14,700 nt of DNA from Flavobacteriales bacterium UBA1694 (GCA_002319955.1 DCJS01000036.1:9347-24046), one strand, 5' to 3'; shown: positions 7,457 to 14,700, counted from the first letter of the stretch. Notes: generated from the sequence alone by a model not told the origin. Numbers and translations: made by a program.

Positions 7457-7473
7457 AGAAATCAATAACTGAT

Positions 7474-7481
7474 TAAAGGTA
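7474..7481 (-). promoter_or_regulatory. Likely -7 box of the dnaJ-cbpM unit
   Basis: TACCTTTA on the minus strand is a 7 of 8 match to TAnnTTTG, 17 bases before ATG 7456, the same spacing seen at other genes of the window. No certain -33 element or CIRCE-like heat-shock operator was seen. Confidence 0.4.
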
Positions 7482-7503
7482 CAAATTCAATTGAGAAATA
7501 CTT

Positions 7504-7511
7504 TATCTTTG
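7504..7511 (+). promoter_or_regulatory. -7 box of the symporter gene
   Basis: TATCTTTG is a full TAnnTTTG match ending 16 bases before GTG 7528. It lies back-to-back with the dnaJ promoter candidate, so the 71-base region probably fires in both directions. Confidence 0.55.
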
Positions 7512-7527
7512 AGTAAAATTTAAGCCT

Positions 7528-8751
7528 GTGCGCGATCTATTTAAGAACTATTCAAACCTTTTACTGCTGGTTTTAGGCATTACCTTAGGGAGTGTAATTG
7601 GCCTTGTTTGGCCCACTTGGGTAGTCTATTTAAAGCCTGTGGGCGATATTTTTCTAAACTTACTTTTCGTGAGTGTGGTCCCTCTTATTTTCTTTGCCGT
7701 AGCAAACTCCATTGCCGGAGTGGCGCAAAGTGGCAAGTTCTCACGGATCCTTCTTTCGATGGCCTTTAGCTTTCTTCTTTTCATTATTCTAGCGGCGCTC
7801 TTTACGATTGGAGCCGTTTGGCTCTTCCCAACAGAGGCGGTGGGAATGCAAGCACCAGAGTTACTATCTCAGACACAAACCGAGGAGAATTGGGGTGAGC
7901 GCATTGTCGAATTCTTTACGGTCAGTGAGTTTACCGCTTTATTTTCAAGACAACACATGCTCGCCCTATTAATATTTGCTTTCTTAACGGGCTCGGCCAT
8001 TCGAAAGGCAGGGGAAAAAGGCGAAGCGTTTCAAGCCTTTGTAGCCTCAGGCTACGAAGTCATGAAAGAGCTCCTTTTAGTCGTCATGAAGCTAGCGCCC
8101 GTGGGACTTGGGGCTTATTTTGCCTTCCAAGTGGCTACTGTAGGGCCTCAACTCTTTGGATTCTATGGCAGACCCCTGGGGCTTTATTACGCCGCGGGCA
8201 TCGTGTACTTTTTGGTCTTCTTTTCTTTATATGCCTTTCTAGCCAAAGGCCTCAGTGGGGTAAAGCTTTTTTGGAAAAATAACATCTATCCGTCGGTCAC
8301 TGCTATAAGTACGTGCAGTTCCTTTGCAACCATGCCGACCAATCTTCAGGCCGCTGCCAAAATCGGTGTTCCTGATGCCGTTGCAAATATTGTTATTCCT
8401 ATTGGGAGCACCCTTCATAAAAATGGGTCTTCGATGTCCTCCATTATAAAAATCTATGTCGCTTTTTTAATTATTGGCGAAGATTTTTTTGATCCGATGA
8501 ACCTACTGATTGCCGTGGGGATCACCATTTTTGTATCCATGGTTGCTGGGGGCATTCCCAATGGCGGGTATATTGGCGAGATGCTTATGATCTCGGTTTA
8601 CCAATTGCCCCAGGAGGCGATTCCAGCGGTGATGATTATAGGAACCCTAGTTGACCCTTTAGCAACGGTTTTAAACTCCACAGGAGACACCGTGGCGGCC
8701 ATGCTTACCACCAGGCTCTCCGGGGAGAAATTCAACGAGCCTACGGGGTAA
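7528..8751 (+). CDS. Dicarboxylate/amino acid:cation symporter family protein
   Basis: A 407-residue inner-membrane carrier of the DAACS/glutamate transporter fold. Hydrophobic segments cover most of residues 11-240, with the transport core at the C-terminus. Hairpin HP1 carries SSFATMP (264-270). The TM7 motif that reads NMDGT in glutamate carriers is here HKNGS (297-301) after PIGST. HP2 is GGIPNGGYIGEM, and TM8 reads DPLATVLNSTGD (376-387). Asp376, Asn383 and Asp387 align with GltPh Asp394, Asn401 and Asp405, but the substrate-carboxylate Arg397 aligns with Ala379. The fold is clear, but the substrate and coupling ion are doubtful; a neutral or otherwise different substrate is plausible. 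The start is GTG 7528, because an in-frame stop at 7510-7512 leaves no earlier start. The YdeI-like gene follows after 41 bases with no terminator seen between. Confidence 0.87.
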   Translation: MRDLFKNYSNLLLLVLGITLGSVIGLVWPTWVVYLKPVGDIFLNLLFVSVVPLIFFAVANSIAGVAQSGKFSRILLSMAFSFLLFIILAALFTIGAVWLFPTEAVGMQAPELLSQTQTEENWGERIVEFFTVSEFTALFSRQHMLALLIFAFLTGSAIRKAGEKGEAFQAFVASGYEVMKELLLVVMKLAPVGLGAYFAFQVATVGPQLFGFYGRPLGLYYAAGIVYFLVFFSLYAFLAKGLSGVKLFWKNNIYPSVTAISTCSSFATMPTNLQAAAKIGVPDAVANIVIPIGSTLHKNGSSMSSIIKIYVAFLIIGEDFFDPMNLLIAVGITIFVSMVAGGIPNGGYIGEMLMISVYQLPQEAIPAVMIIGTLVDPLATVLNSTGDTVAAMLTTRLSGEKFNEPTG

Positions 8752-8792
8752 GGCTCTCTACTCTTCTAGCGTTTCACTTTTATTATTTCGTT

Positions 8793-9413
8793 ATGACTTC
8801 AGCACAAAACCCAGAGCTCGATTCCTTTTTTAAAAAAGAAACCCCCTTTAAGGAGGCCCTAAATGAACTCAGACGCATTATGCTAAAGAGTGGGCTTAAA
8901 GAGGAAAAAAAGTGGTACCAGGCCTGTTATACGTATAACGGCGTGAATCTCTTCATCCTTGGTCAGTTTAAAGCGTACTGCGTCCTTAGTTTCTTTAAAG
9001 GCGCTCTACTCACAGGATTTGAAGATCTCTTACAAAAGCCGGGTGAAAATTCACGCAGTGCCCGGGTGATTAAGTTTACCGATGCCCAAAGCGTACTGCA
9101 GAAAGAGCCTCGCATTCTTGAGGCCATTAAGGCCATGATTGAAGCTGAGAAAAAAGGCCTTAAACTGGAGTCAAAACCTATAGAAAAGCAGAGCTATCCT
9201 CAGGAACTTGAAATACTCCTAAAGGAAGACCCCGAATTTAAAAAGGCTTTTGAAGCCTTAACTCCGGGACGGATTCGCTCATGGCTTTTGCATTTTAATA
9301 GCGCGAAACAGCCCAAGACACGACAGAATCGCATTGAAAAGGCCTATCCAGAAATTCTTGAGGGCAAAGGGCATAATGAGGATTATCAAAAGAAAAAAAT
9401 GGACCGCAAATAG
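8793..9413 (+). CDS. YdeI/DUF1801 family protein
   Basis: A 206-residue, probably cytoplasmic protein with two recognisable parts. Residues about 15-125 are a DUF1801/YdhG-like domain (the KWYQACYTYNG and VNLFILGQFKAYCVLSFFKG stretch). Residues about 140-200 are the YdeI C-terminal motif, with LTPGRIRSWLLHF at 156-168 and AKQPKTRQNRIEK at 171-183. YdeI-family genes are annotated as OmpD-associated or linked to bacteriocin or antimicrobial-peptide tolerance, but the molecular activity is not established. The start ATG lies 41 bases after the symporter stop, so co-transcription is possible. The last codons form the left arm of the terminator that also serves the convergent HMG-CoA synthase gene. 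Confidence 0.8.
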   Translation: MTSAQNPELDSFFKKETPFKEALNELRRIMLKSGLKEEKKWYQACYTYNGVNLFILGQFKAYCVLSFFKGALLTGFEDLLQKPGENSRSARVIKFTDAQSVLQKEPRILEAIKAMIEAEKKGLKLESKPIEKQSYPQELEILLKEDPEFKKAFEALTPGRIRSWLLHFNSAKQPKTRQNRIEKAYPEILEGKGHNEDYQKKKMDRK

Positions 9414-9427
9414 GGGTCCTTTTTTTT
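9393..9427. terminator. Bidirectional terminator between convergent genes
   Basis: GGACC (9401-9405) pairs with GGTCC (9415-9419) around a 9-base loop. A seven-A run (9393-9399) precedes and an eight-T run (9420-9427) follows, so both strands show a stem plus T-tract. The left arm, loop and stop codon of the YdeI-like gene are all inside the element, and it ends three bases before the HMG-CoA synthase stop. Confidence 0.75.
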
Positions 9428-9430
9428 ACT

Positions 9431-10762
9431 TTAGGCCTTTTTATAGGTGTAGTAGCGTGCGCCCCGAGCATTTTGATTTTCTGACTCAATCGACTCAAGT
9501 CCAAAACCGATTCGATCCTTAGACACTGGAGATTTAAGTGTTTTACGGTGAAGAGCGACATAGGTTGCAAAAGAAACCTTCGTGCGCTTGTTTAAGGTTT
9601 GTTCTAATTCCCAAGTTTTGGCCACCTCTTTCCACTCTTTTGATACAGTTCCAGAGAATACTTTTGCTTTTGCCCCACTGCCATAAGCTAAAAAGCCTAT
9701 TTTCTGTCCTTCTAAGTCTTCGCCTGCCTTAAAACTGACCTCTAAAGCAGAAAGCAGCGCCATAAAGATCGAGGCCGTGTACATATTGCCAATCTCAGAG
9801 GAGGCTCTTTGGCTGGGCTCAATTTTCTCATTAATGAAATTTAAATAAGACTCAGATTTTGCAACTGCCTTTTGCTCCTCTGGCGTCGAGTACGCCAGGG
9901 TATTCTCAAGGCTATAGATCTCGGTGAAAACCCGCTTTCCATGGAAGGCATAAGGCAAATGAAAGATCAAATACCGCCAGTCTAAATACGGCTTTTCAAG
10001 GCCTGTTTTAGTTTTATAGTGCGCGTAGGCCTCACGAATCTGATTCTGATAGCACGCATTGGAATACTGACCATCAAAGACCGGCTCTTCAGAGAAAAGC
10101 TCTAAGGTCTCAGGCATGGTGTCTACAGCGCCCTTTAAATCTGATTTTGCAATCTTATGCCTTGGCTTAAAGAAATCAAAGACATGGGCTGTTGCCACGC
10201 CCACCTCCGGTTCAATTATTAAAAGTTTTGGATCGCTTGATACGAGCAGCGCCACGGCGCCTCCACCCTGAGTGTACTCACCGGAGCTCCCTAATTCATA
10301 GCGCGCATAATCTGAGGCAATAACGAGCGCTTTTCTAGTAGAATCTGCCCTGCAATAATCCAGGCAGTTTTCAAGGGCATCCACCGCTCCAATGCAGGCA
10401 AAGGTTAGATCCACCACGTCGCAGTTTTTAAAGACTCTAGGACCATAGGTTGACTCAAGTGCCTTTTCGACCATGCCCATCGCATAAGAGGCCGTCGGCT
10501 TGGCGGCATCTAAAGCACTTTCAGTCCCCAAATAAATGCGGGAAATTTCTCTTGGATCGACACTGGAATCTTTAATGAGTTTTAAAAGCGCCTCCGCTGC
10601 AAAGCTCGCGGCATCCTCATCCACATCAGCCAAAGCCATTTTATGAAGACCCAGGCCTTTTTCTAGCTTTAAGGGATCGAGTCCCCGGTGCTCGGCTAAA
10701 TCATTAATACTCAAATAAAGAGAAGGCACATAGAAACTTGCGGCCTGAATTCCGTACTGCAT
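9431..10762 (-). CDS. mvaS: Hydroxymethylglutaryl-CoA synthase
   Basis: A 443-residue thiolase-fold enzyme that condenses acetyl-CoA with acetoacetyl-CoA to HMG-CoA, the committed entry to the mevalonate route to isoprenoids. The catalytic triad is visible: Glu81 in YLGTES, Cys123 in LTFACIGAVDAL, and His268 in FHLPYAFHGK. GGGAVALL (167-173), SEIGNMYTAS (322-331) and YGSGAKAKVFSG (360-371) complete the family pattern. The N-terminus (GIQAASFYVPSLYL) also fits, so ATG 10762 is a good start. The protein is longer than Gram-positive MvaS (about 390 residues); the extra C-terminal part ends in ARGARYYTYKK. Other mevalonate genes are not in the window. A terminator follows, and a promoter-like box precedes at 10780-10787. 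Confidence 0.93.
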   Translation of the reverse strand: MQYGIQAASFYVPSLYLSINDLAEHRGLDPLKLEKGLGLHKMALADVDEDAASFAAEALLKLIKDSSVDPREISRIYLGTESALDAAKPTASYAMGMVEKALESTYGPRVFKNCDVVDLTFACIGAVDALENCLDYCRADSTRKALVIASDYARYELGSSGEYTQGGGAVALLVSSDPKLLIIEPEVGVATAHVFDFFKPRHKIAKSDLKGAVDTMPETLELFSEEPVFDGQYSNACYQNQIREAYAHYKTKTGLEKPYLDWRYLIFHLPYAFHGKRVFTEIYSLENTLAYSTPEEQKAVAKSESYLNFINEKIEPSQRASSEIGNMYTASIFMALLSALEVSFKAGEDLEGQKIGFLAYGSGAKAKVFSGTVSKEWKEVAKTWELEQTLNKRTKVSFATYVALHRKTLKSPVSKDRIGFGLESIESENQNARGARYYTYKKA

Positions 10763-10779
10763 AAAGGGTAATTTTTATA

Positions 10780-10787
10780 CGAAATTA
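10780..10787 (-). promoter_or_regulatory. Possible -7 box of HMG-CoA synthase gene
   Basis: On the minus strand TAATTTCG matches 7 of 8 positions of TAnnTTTG and ends 17 bases before ATG 10762. The spacing equals that of the dnaJ box, which supports it despite the mismatch. Confidence 0.35.
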
Positions 10788-10861
10788 GCAATTTTATGCG
10801 CAAAAAAAGGCGGTTTTTTAGAAATTAATCAAAGGAATTGCGAATTTTCCCCTAACAAAAT

Positions 10862-10902
10862 AAATACGGCTCCACAAGGAAAATCCTTGTGGAGCCGTAT
10901 TT
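10862..10902 (-). terminator. 19-bp perfect inverted repeat, terminator of the aminopeptidase gene
   Basis: The arms 10862-10880 and 10884-10902 are exact reverse complements separated by three A. On the minus strand the hairpin lies about 28 bases past the aminopeptidase stop, and the T-rich stretch TTTATTTTG follows. This suits a rho-independent terminator, and the A/T-rich outer pairs would let it work from either side. It also insulates the downstream HMG-CoA synthase gene. The length and perfection are unusual among the terminators of this window. Confidence 0.82.
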
Positions 10903-10929
10903 TACGTGGTACAATGTAAAAAAGACTTT

Positions 10930-13437
10930 CTATCTAAAAATCTTAAGGGCCGCCGTGACTAAATCCACCTGCGCATTTAAAGACTTATTCGTAGGGTCCT
11001 TACGCAGGGCCGCCAATTTCAAATCAAGGCCTGATTGAATTGTTTGGGCTAGAAGCATTTTAGCTTGGGCATTGCTCCCAAGTTGGCCATGCACAAGAGA
11101 ATAAAGTTTCGTGATTTCATGGGTCGCTTTATAGTCGTCTGCGCTCATAATCCACTCGAAGCCTTTTTCACCCCAGCTGCCTGCTACCGGATCTCTGAAC
11201 TTAGTAAATGGATAAAACGCCACGGTGGTCGCAATCTGCGCGCGGTGCTTTTCAATTTTATTCTCCACAATGATTGGAATTAGAAGCTCCACCACCTCGG
11301 AGGAAAGCCCCTCAAGATCACTGCTGGCCACAAGCGCTTTGGCTTTCTGTGGGTCCAACTGCGCTAAGGCAGCCAGGGAGTTTCCTTTAACCGAATTCGA
11401 AAGTTCACCCGCGCCTTTCTCATAAAGCGAAAGGTATTTCACGTTCCTTGTTTTTGAAAGTGCGCCAAGGGCTGCGCCTCTCACTAAGGTTTTTGGATCG
11501 CTGCTGGCCAACTGCTCCACTTTAGAAAGTGAGGCTTTCTGGTGGTCTGATCTGGAGAGATCAAGACCTTCTAAAGCCTTAAGTCTAAGTCTGAAATTCG
11601 GGTCTGAAAGCCCTAACGTAAGGGTTTTGAGCGCACTGGCATTCACGGCGTTTAAAGCGGCATTATCTAAGGCTTTATACTTTGATAAAAACGCGTTTGC
11701 AGTCTCATATTGCACTAAATACTGCTCGGGCGTTTTCATTTCCGTAATTTCACTTAATAGAATACCGTCCGCATTTATATTTATAAGTTCTGGAAGTATT
11801 GAAACGGGAAACGTAAATTCATTTTTCGCCCTAGCACTCACCCAAAAGGTTTTGCGACTTAGCTTTCCAGACTCAACAACATCCACCGCAAGAGGAAATT
11901 GAAAGTAGGCGCCGCCTTGGGTTTGAGAAATCGAAAGCGTGAGTTCTTTTTTCACCGGCTCAAAGCGCGTGGTGTAGGAAAGCTTTGGATGGCCGCTTCC
12001 AAAATACCACTGATTAAAAAACCAATGGAGATCCCTGCCAGAAACCTTTTCAAAGGCCAAGCGCAAATCAGCCGCCTCGGCAGTCCCATAGGCATGGGCG
12101 GTCAGATACTGGTTAAGGCCCGCAAAAAACGCTTCGTCTCCAAGATAACTGCGAAGCATGTGTAAAATACCTCCTCCTTTATTGTAAGAGACGCCATCAA
12201 ACATATCTTCTCTACTGTGGTAGTTATAACGCACTAAATTTTTTGACGGGTTCTGAGGATCGGCTAAGTAGCCCTCCAACTCTTTGTAGAGGCCGTAATC
12301 AGCGATATCTTTCCCGTACTTATGCTCGTTCCACAGGTATTGGGAATAGTTGGCAAGCGATTCGTTCAGAGTCAAATTGCTCCAGCTCTCCATGGTGACT
12401 AAATCGCCAAACCAATGGTGAAAAAGCTCGTGAGCAATGGTGTCTTCCCAGGTGTTTTCGTCAATTAAAGCCGAAGGCTTTTGTTGAACGGCATCCCCGT
12501 GTAAGACGGCCGTCGTATTCTCCATTGCACCACTCACATAATCTCTCGCGCTCATCTGCGCGTATTTACTCCAAGGGTAATCGTAGTTTAAGCGTTTTGA
12601 GAAGAACTCAATCATTTCTGGGGTGTTTCCAAAAATCTGCTTCGCGTACGGTTCGTAGTCTTTCTCGACATAATAATCAACGGGAATCGAGCGCCACTTA
12701 TCCTTCACGACGGCGTAATCGCCCACACCCATAAAAAACAGGTAAGGCGCATGGGGCTTATCCATTACCCAGTGGTCGGTTCTTAAGGAATCGCCCACGT
12801 CTTTTGAGCTTTTTAATTCCCCATTCGAAAGTGTCACGTACTTTTTAGGCACGGTCATGTAAATCTCTTGGGTTGTTTTTTGGTTCGGCTTATCAATGGT
12901 CGGAAACCACACAGAGGAACTCTCAGTTTCGCCTTGAGTCCAAATCTGAGTTGGTTTGTCTGGATCGAGTCCTGTTGGATTAATAAAATAAAGCCCCTTC
13001 GCATCGGTAATGGCCTGACTTCCTTTTTGGGTCACGGCCTCAGGTCTGGCTGTATACTTTATGTAAACGGTATAAAGCTCGCCTTTTTTATAGGTTTTAT
13101 CAAGCTTGATTTTCAATAAATCCTGCGCGTAACTGTATTTTAGCGGCGTTCGTTGGGTCCCTTTCTCTAGTGCGACCTCATGAATAAGCATCGCCTTGGC
13201 ATCTAAGATAAGCGAATCGCTTGGATAGAAATAAGGGCTTGCACTGAGGCTCGCCTGCCCATTCATTTGCATTTTTTGGTAATCAAAATCAACCCATAAC
13301 CGGGTATGCTTTAAACTTGAAAGTTTCGTCTCGCTAGCCTGGTACGGCTGGCTTTGCCCAGAGTTTAAGCTCTGCGCTTGGAGCGGGGCAGAAAAGAAAA
13401 AGCCACTAAGGACTAGGGAAAATAGTAGACGCTTCAT
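10930..13437 (-). CDS. Secreted or periplasmic M1 family aminopeptidase
   Basis: An 835-residue zinc metallopeptidase that removes N-terminal residues from peptides outside the cytoplasm. A signal peptide of about 22 residues (KRLLFSLVLSGFF ending QAQS) opens the chain. The N-terminal beta domain runs to about 260. The exopeptidase motif GAMEN is at 303-307. The zinc site is HELFH (336-340), with the third ligand Glu359 in LNES, the correct HEXXH-X18-E spacing. The catalytic-Tyr region SYNKGGGILHML follows (Tyr418). After about 560 the sequence is helical and repeat-like (LRLKALEGLDLSRS, LVRGAALGALSKT), suggesting HEAT-type repeats. The start is ATG 13437; the frame extends to TTG 13443, but a promoter box lies at 13453-13460. 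No C-terminal type IX sorting domain is seen. A role in using peptides as nutrients is an inference. Confidence 0.94.
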   Translation of the reverse strand: MKRLLFSLVLSGFFFSAPLQAQSLNSGQSQPYQASETKLSSLKHTRLWVDFDYQKMQMNGQASLSASPYFYPSDSLILDAKAMLIHEVALEKGTQRTPLKYSYAQDLLKIKLDKTYKKGELYTVYIKYTARPEAVTQKGSQAITDAKGLYFINPTGLDPDKPTQIWTQGETESSSVWFPTIDKPNQKTTQEIYMTVPKKYVTLSNGELKSSKDVGDSLRTDHWVMDKPHAPYLFFMGVGDYAVVKDKWRSIPVDYYVEKDYEPYAKQIFGNTPEMIEFFSKRLNYDYPWSKYAQMSARDYVSGAMENTTAVLHGDAVQQKPSALIDENTWEDTIAHELFHHWFGDLVTMESWSNLTLNESLANYSQYLWNEHKYGKDIADYGLYKELEGYLADPQNPSKNLVRYNYHSREDMFDGVSYNKGGGILHMLRSYLGDEAFFAGLNQYLTAHAYGTAEAADLRLAFEKVSGRDLHWFFNQWYFGSGHPKLSYTTRFEPVKKELTLSISQTQGGAYFQFPLAVDVVESGKLSRKTFWVSARAKNEFTFPVSILPELININADGILLSEITEMKTPEQYLVQYETANAFLSKYKALDNAALNAVNASALKTLTLGLSDPNFRLRLKALEGLDLSRSDHQKASLSKVEQLASSDPKTLVRGAALGALSKTRNVKYLSLYEKGAGELSNSVKGNSLAALAQLDPQKAKALVASSDLEGLSSEVVELLIPIIVENKIEKHRAQIATTVAFYPFTKFRDPVAGSWGEKGFEWIMSADDYKATHEITKLYSLVHGQLGSNAQAKMLLAQTIQSGLDLKLAALRKDPTNKSLNAQVDLVTAALKIFR

Positions 13438-13452
13438 AAACAAAGAATTTTA

Positions 13453-13460
13453 CAAAATTA
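13453..13460 (-). promoter_or_regulatory. -7 box of the aminopeptidase gene
   Basis: On the minus strand TAATTTTG is a full TAnnTTTG match, 15 bases before ATG 13437. The -33 region is not clear. Confidence 0.5.
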
Positions 13461-13623
13461 GTCTACGCTTTGAAACTAAAGTTACACTACGGAGGCTTTA
13501 TCCCCCTTCAAACTAACGAATTAATCTGTCGTATCCTAGAGTAAGGCTCCTAAGAAACCAAGAGTTTATAGCGCTCTAAACGTGATGCTTCAAAGCGAGC
13601 TCGTCGTAGAAATGCCGCGTTAA

Positions 13624-14418
13624 TTAAATGGCCACAGGCGCTTTAATTCCTGGATGCGGATCGTAATTTTCAAGAGTAAAATCCTCAAACTTAAAGTCAA
13701 ATAGGGATTTCACCTCCTTATTCAGACGCATCGTTGGTAAGGGCTTTGGACTGCGCGAAAGCTGTTTTTGTACCTGCTCTCGATGGTTATTGTAAATATG
13801 CACGTCGCCAAAACTGTGGATATACTCCCCTACTTCGAGATCCGTGACTTGGGCCACCATCATAAGAAGCAGCGCGTAAGAGGCAATATTAAATGGCACA
13901 CCTAAAAATACATCTGCGCTACGTTGATAGAGTTGAAGCGAGAGCTTATTATCTGACACATAAAACTGAAATAAAGCATGGCAAGGCGCAAGAGCCATTT
14001 TAGGAATTTCACTCGGGTTCCACGCTGAGACAATCAGACGTCTGGAATCAGGATTGGTTTTAATTTGCTCCACGACCTGGGCAATTTGATCCGTCACGCT
14101 TCCATCCGCGCCGCTCCAGCTGCGCCACTGCGCGCCGTAAACCGGTCCTAGATCGCCATTTTCATCGGCCCATCCGTCCCAAATACTCACCCCATGGTCA
14201 TTCAAATACTTGATATTCGTATCCCCACTTAAAAACCAAAGCAGTTCGTAAATAATGGACTTTAAATGTGTTTTCTTTGTGGTCACTAGGGGAAACCCTT
14301 TGGATAAATCGTAGCGAAGTTGGTAGCCAAACACGCTTTGGGTGCCCGTTCCTGTGCGGTCGGTTTTTGAGGTTCCGGTGTCTAAAATATGCTGAAGGAG
14401 GTTGAGATAATTTTGCAT
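13624..14418 (-). CDS. thyA: Thymidylate synthase
   Basis: It methylates dUMP to dTMP with methylenetetrahydrofolate, in the cytoplasm. From ATG 14418 the protein has 264 residues, the same as E. coli ThyA, and the key residues fall at the same numbers: Arg21, Trp80, Tyr94, Arg126-Arg127, nucleophile Cys146 in LAPCHALFQF, Asp169, Asn177, His207 and Tyr209. The chain ends in IKAPVAI as expected. The frame extends upstream to a TTG at 14460, which would add 14 residues outside the family; the ATG is clearly better. A folA (dihydrofolate reductase) gene, often next to thyA, does not follow here; an aminopeptidase gene lies 186 bases downstream. All catalytic positions are intact. Confidence 0.97.
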   Translation of the reverse strand: MQNYLNLLQHILDTGTSKTDRTGTGTQSVFGYQLRYDLSKGFPLVTTKKTHLKSIIYELLWFLSGDTNIKYLNDHGVSIWDGWADENGDLGPVYGAQWRSWSGADGSVTDQIAQVVEQIKTNPDSRRLIVSAWNPSEIPKMALAPCHALFQFYVSDNKLSLQLYQRSADVFLGVPFNIASYALLLMMVAQVTDLEVGEYIHSFGDVHIYNNHREQVQKQLSRSPKPLPTMRLNKEVKSLFDFKFEDFTLENYDPHPGIKAPVAI

Positions 14419-14448
14419 GCCAAGTAAAAAAAAATTCGTTTTCAGGCG

Positions 14449-14456
14449 TAAAGATA
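14449..14456 (-). promoter_or_regulatory. Possible -7 box of thyA
   Basis: TATCTTTA on the minus strand matches 7 of 8 positions of TAnnTTTG, 30 bases before ATG 14418 and downstream of the preceding gene's stop. No hairpin terminator separates thyA from that gene, so read-through is also possible. Confidence 0.35.
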
Positions 14457-14498
14457 GCAAAACTTACTTAGTTTAAGTTTGCGTTTTTAGGGCTTTTT

Positions 14499-14700
14499 TT
14501 ACCAGCTCTTGCGGTAGAGTCGAAGCAGCCGCAAACTGCGCTCGGCTTTGGTCATAAAGCCTTTATGGTGAAGAACCACCCCCGCTAAAAGGCCTAAAAT
14601 AGAGCCAATAAAGGTGTCTACCAAGCGGGCCCAGATCATTAAATCCTTATCAAAGTGAATCCCCAGATTCATCTCGGCCAAAAGAATCGTTAGGGGCGTA
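14499..14700 (-). CDS. FUSC-like membrane protein, C-terminal end only
   Basis: The minus-strand frame is open to the window edge; the last 66 complete codons are visible and the rest lies beyond base 14700. The fragment has a hydrophobic segment PLTILLAEM, then a positive-ended segment with RLVDTFIGSILGLLAGVVLHHK, which looks like the last membrane helices of the fusaric-acid-resistance-like (FUSC/aromatic acid exporter) family, followed by a basic tail. The R..DT..G pattern is typical of the C-terminal membrane repeat of that family. With so little sequence the family call is tentative and no substrate can be proposed. It ends 80 bases before thyA on the same strand. Confidence 0.5.
   Translation of the reverse strand, partial: TPLTILLAEMNLGIHFDKDLMIWARLVDTFIGSILGLLAGVVLHHKGFMTKAERSLRLLRLYRKSW

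Noticed and set aside
11899..12165. Plus-strand frames opposite the aminopeptidase gene
   Set aside because: They are antisense to the zinc-site region of a well-conserved enzyme; compositions look like translation of the wrong strand.
14419..14460. 14-residue N-terminal extension of thymidylate synthase from a TTG
   Set aside because: Family length and residue numbering match E. coli ThyA exactly from ATG 14418, and a promoter-like box lies inside the extension.

Overview
The window looks like ordinary chromosome from a member of the Bacteroidota, most likely a flavobacterium-like lineage. The evidence is the combination of a Bacteroidota-style M1 aminopeptidase, a TonB-dependent outer-membrane receptor, a mevalonate-pathway HMG-CoA synthase, a glutaminyl-tRNA synthetase, a YpdA-type reductase, and repeated matches to the Bacteroidota -7 promoter box TAnnTTTG just ahead of start codons. 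No strong Shine-Dalgarno sequences precede the genes. I saw no mobile element, CRISPR array, tRNA, rRNA or phage gene, and base composition and style look uniform throughout.

Layout. Positions 1-987 (+) hold the 3' part of an o-succinylbenzoate synthase (menaquinone synthesis), followed by a 431-base gap with terminator-like structures. glnS (1419-3098, +) stands alone between a TAnnTTTG box and a strong terminator. A TonB-dependent receptor (3207-5231, +) meets ypdA (5228-6199, -) tail to tail, with the two stop codons sharing bases. ypdA lies downstream of cbpM (6250-6534) and a cbpA-like dnaJ (6545-7456), forming a likely minus-strand stress or thiol cluster. Divergent from dnaJ is a dicarboxylate/amino-acid:cation symporter family gene (7528-8751, +), followed by a YdeI/DUF1801 gene (8793-9413, +).

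A terminator usable from both sides separates YdeI from the convergent HMG-CoA synthase (9431-10762, -). Upstream of that gene a 19-bp perfect inverted repeat ends the exported M1 aminopeptidase (10930-13437, -). thyA (13624-14418, -) and the C-terminal end of a FUSC-like membrane protein (14499-14700, -) close the window.

Functionally the genes are mostly separate housekeeping units: respiratory quinone and isoprenoid precursor synthesis, translation, dTMP synthesis, nutrient uptake and peptide breakdown. The best-supported multi-gene unit is dnaJ-cbpM, a co-chaperone with its modulator, possibly running into ypdA. Several apparent longer reading frames begin at TTG codons; I chose internal ATG starts because homology and promoter position favour them. 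I do not see an obvious new multi-gene system. The most notable points are the unusual ion- and substrate-site residues of the symporter, the near-leaderless ypdA promoter with loss of the Cys14-equivalent residue, and the structured element ahead of glnS.
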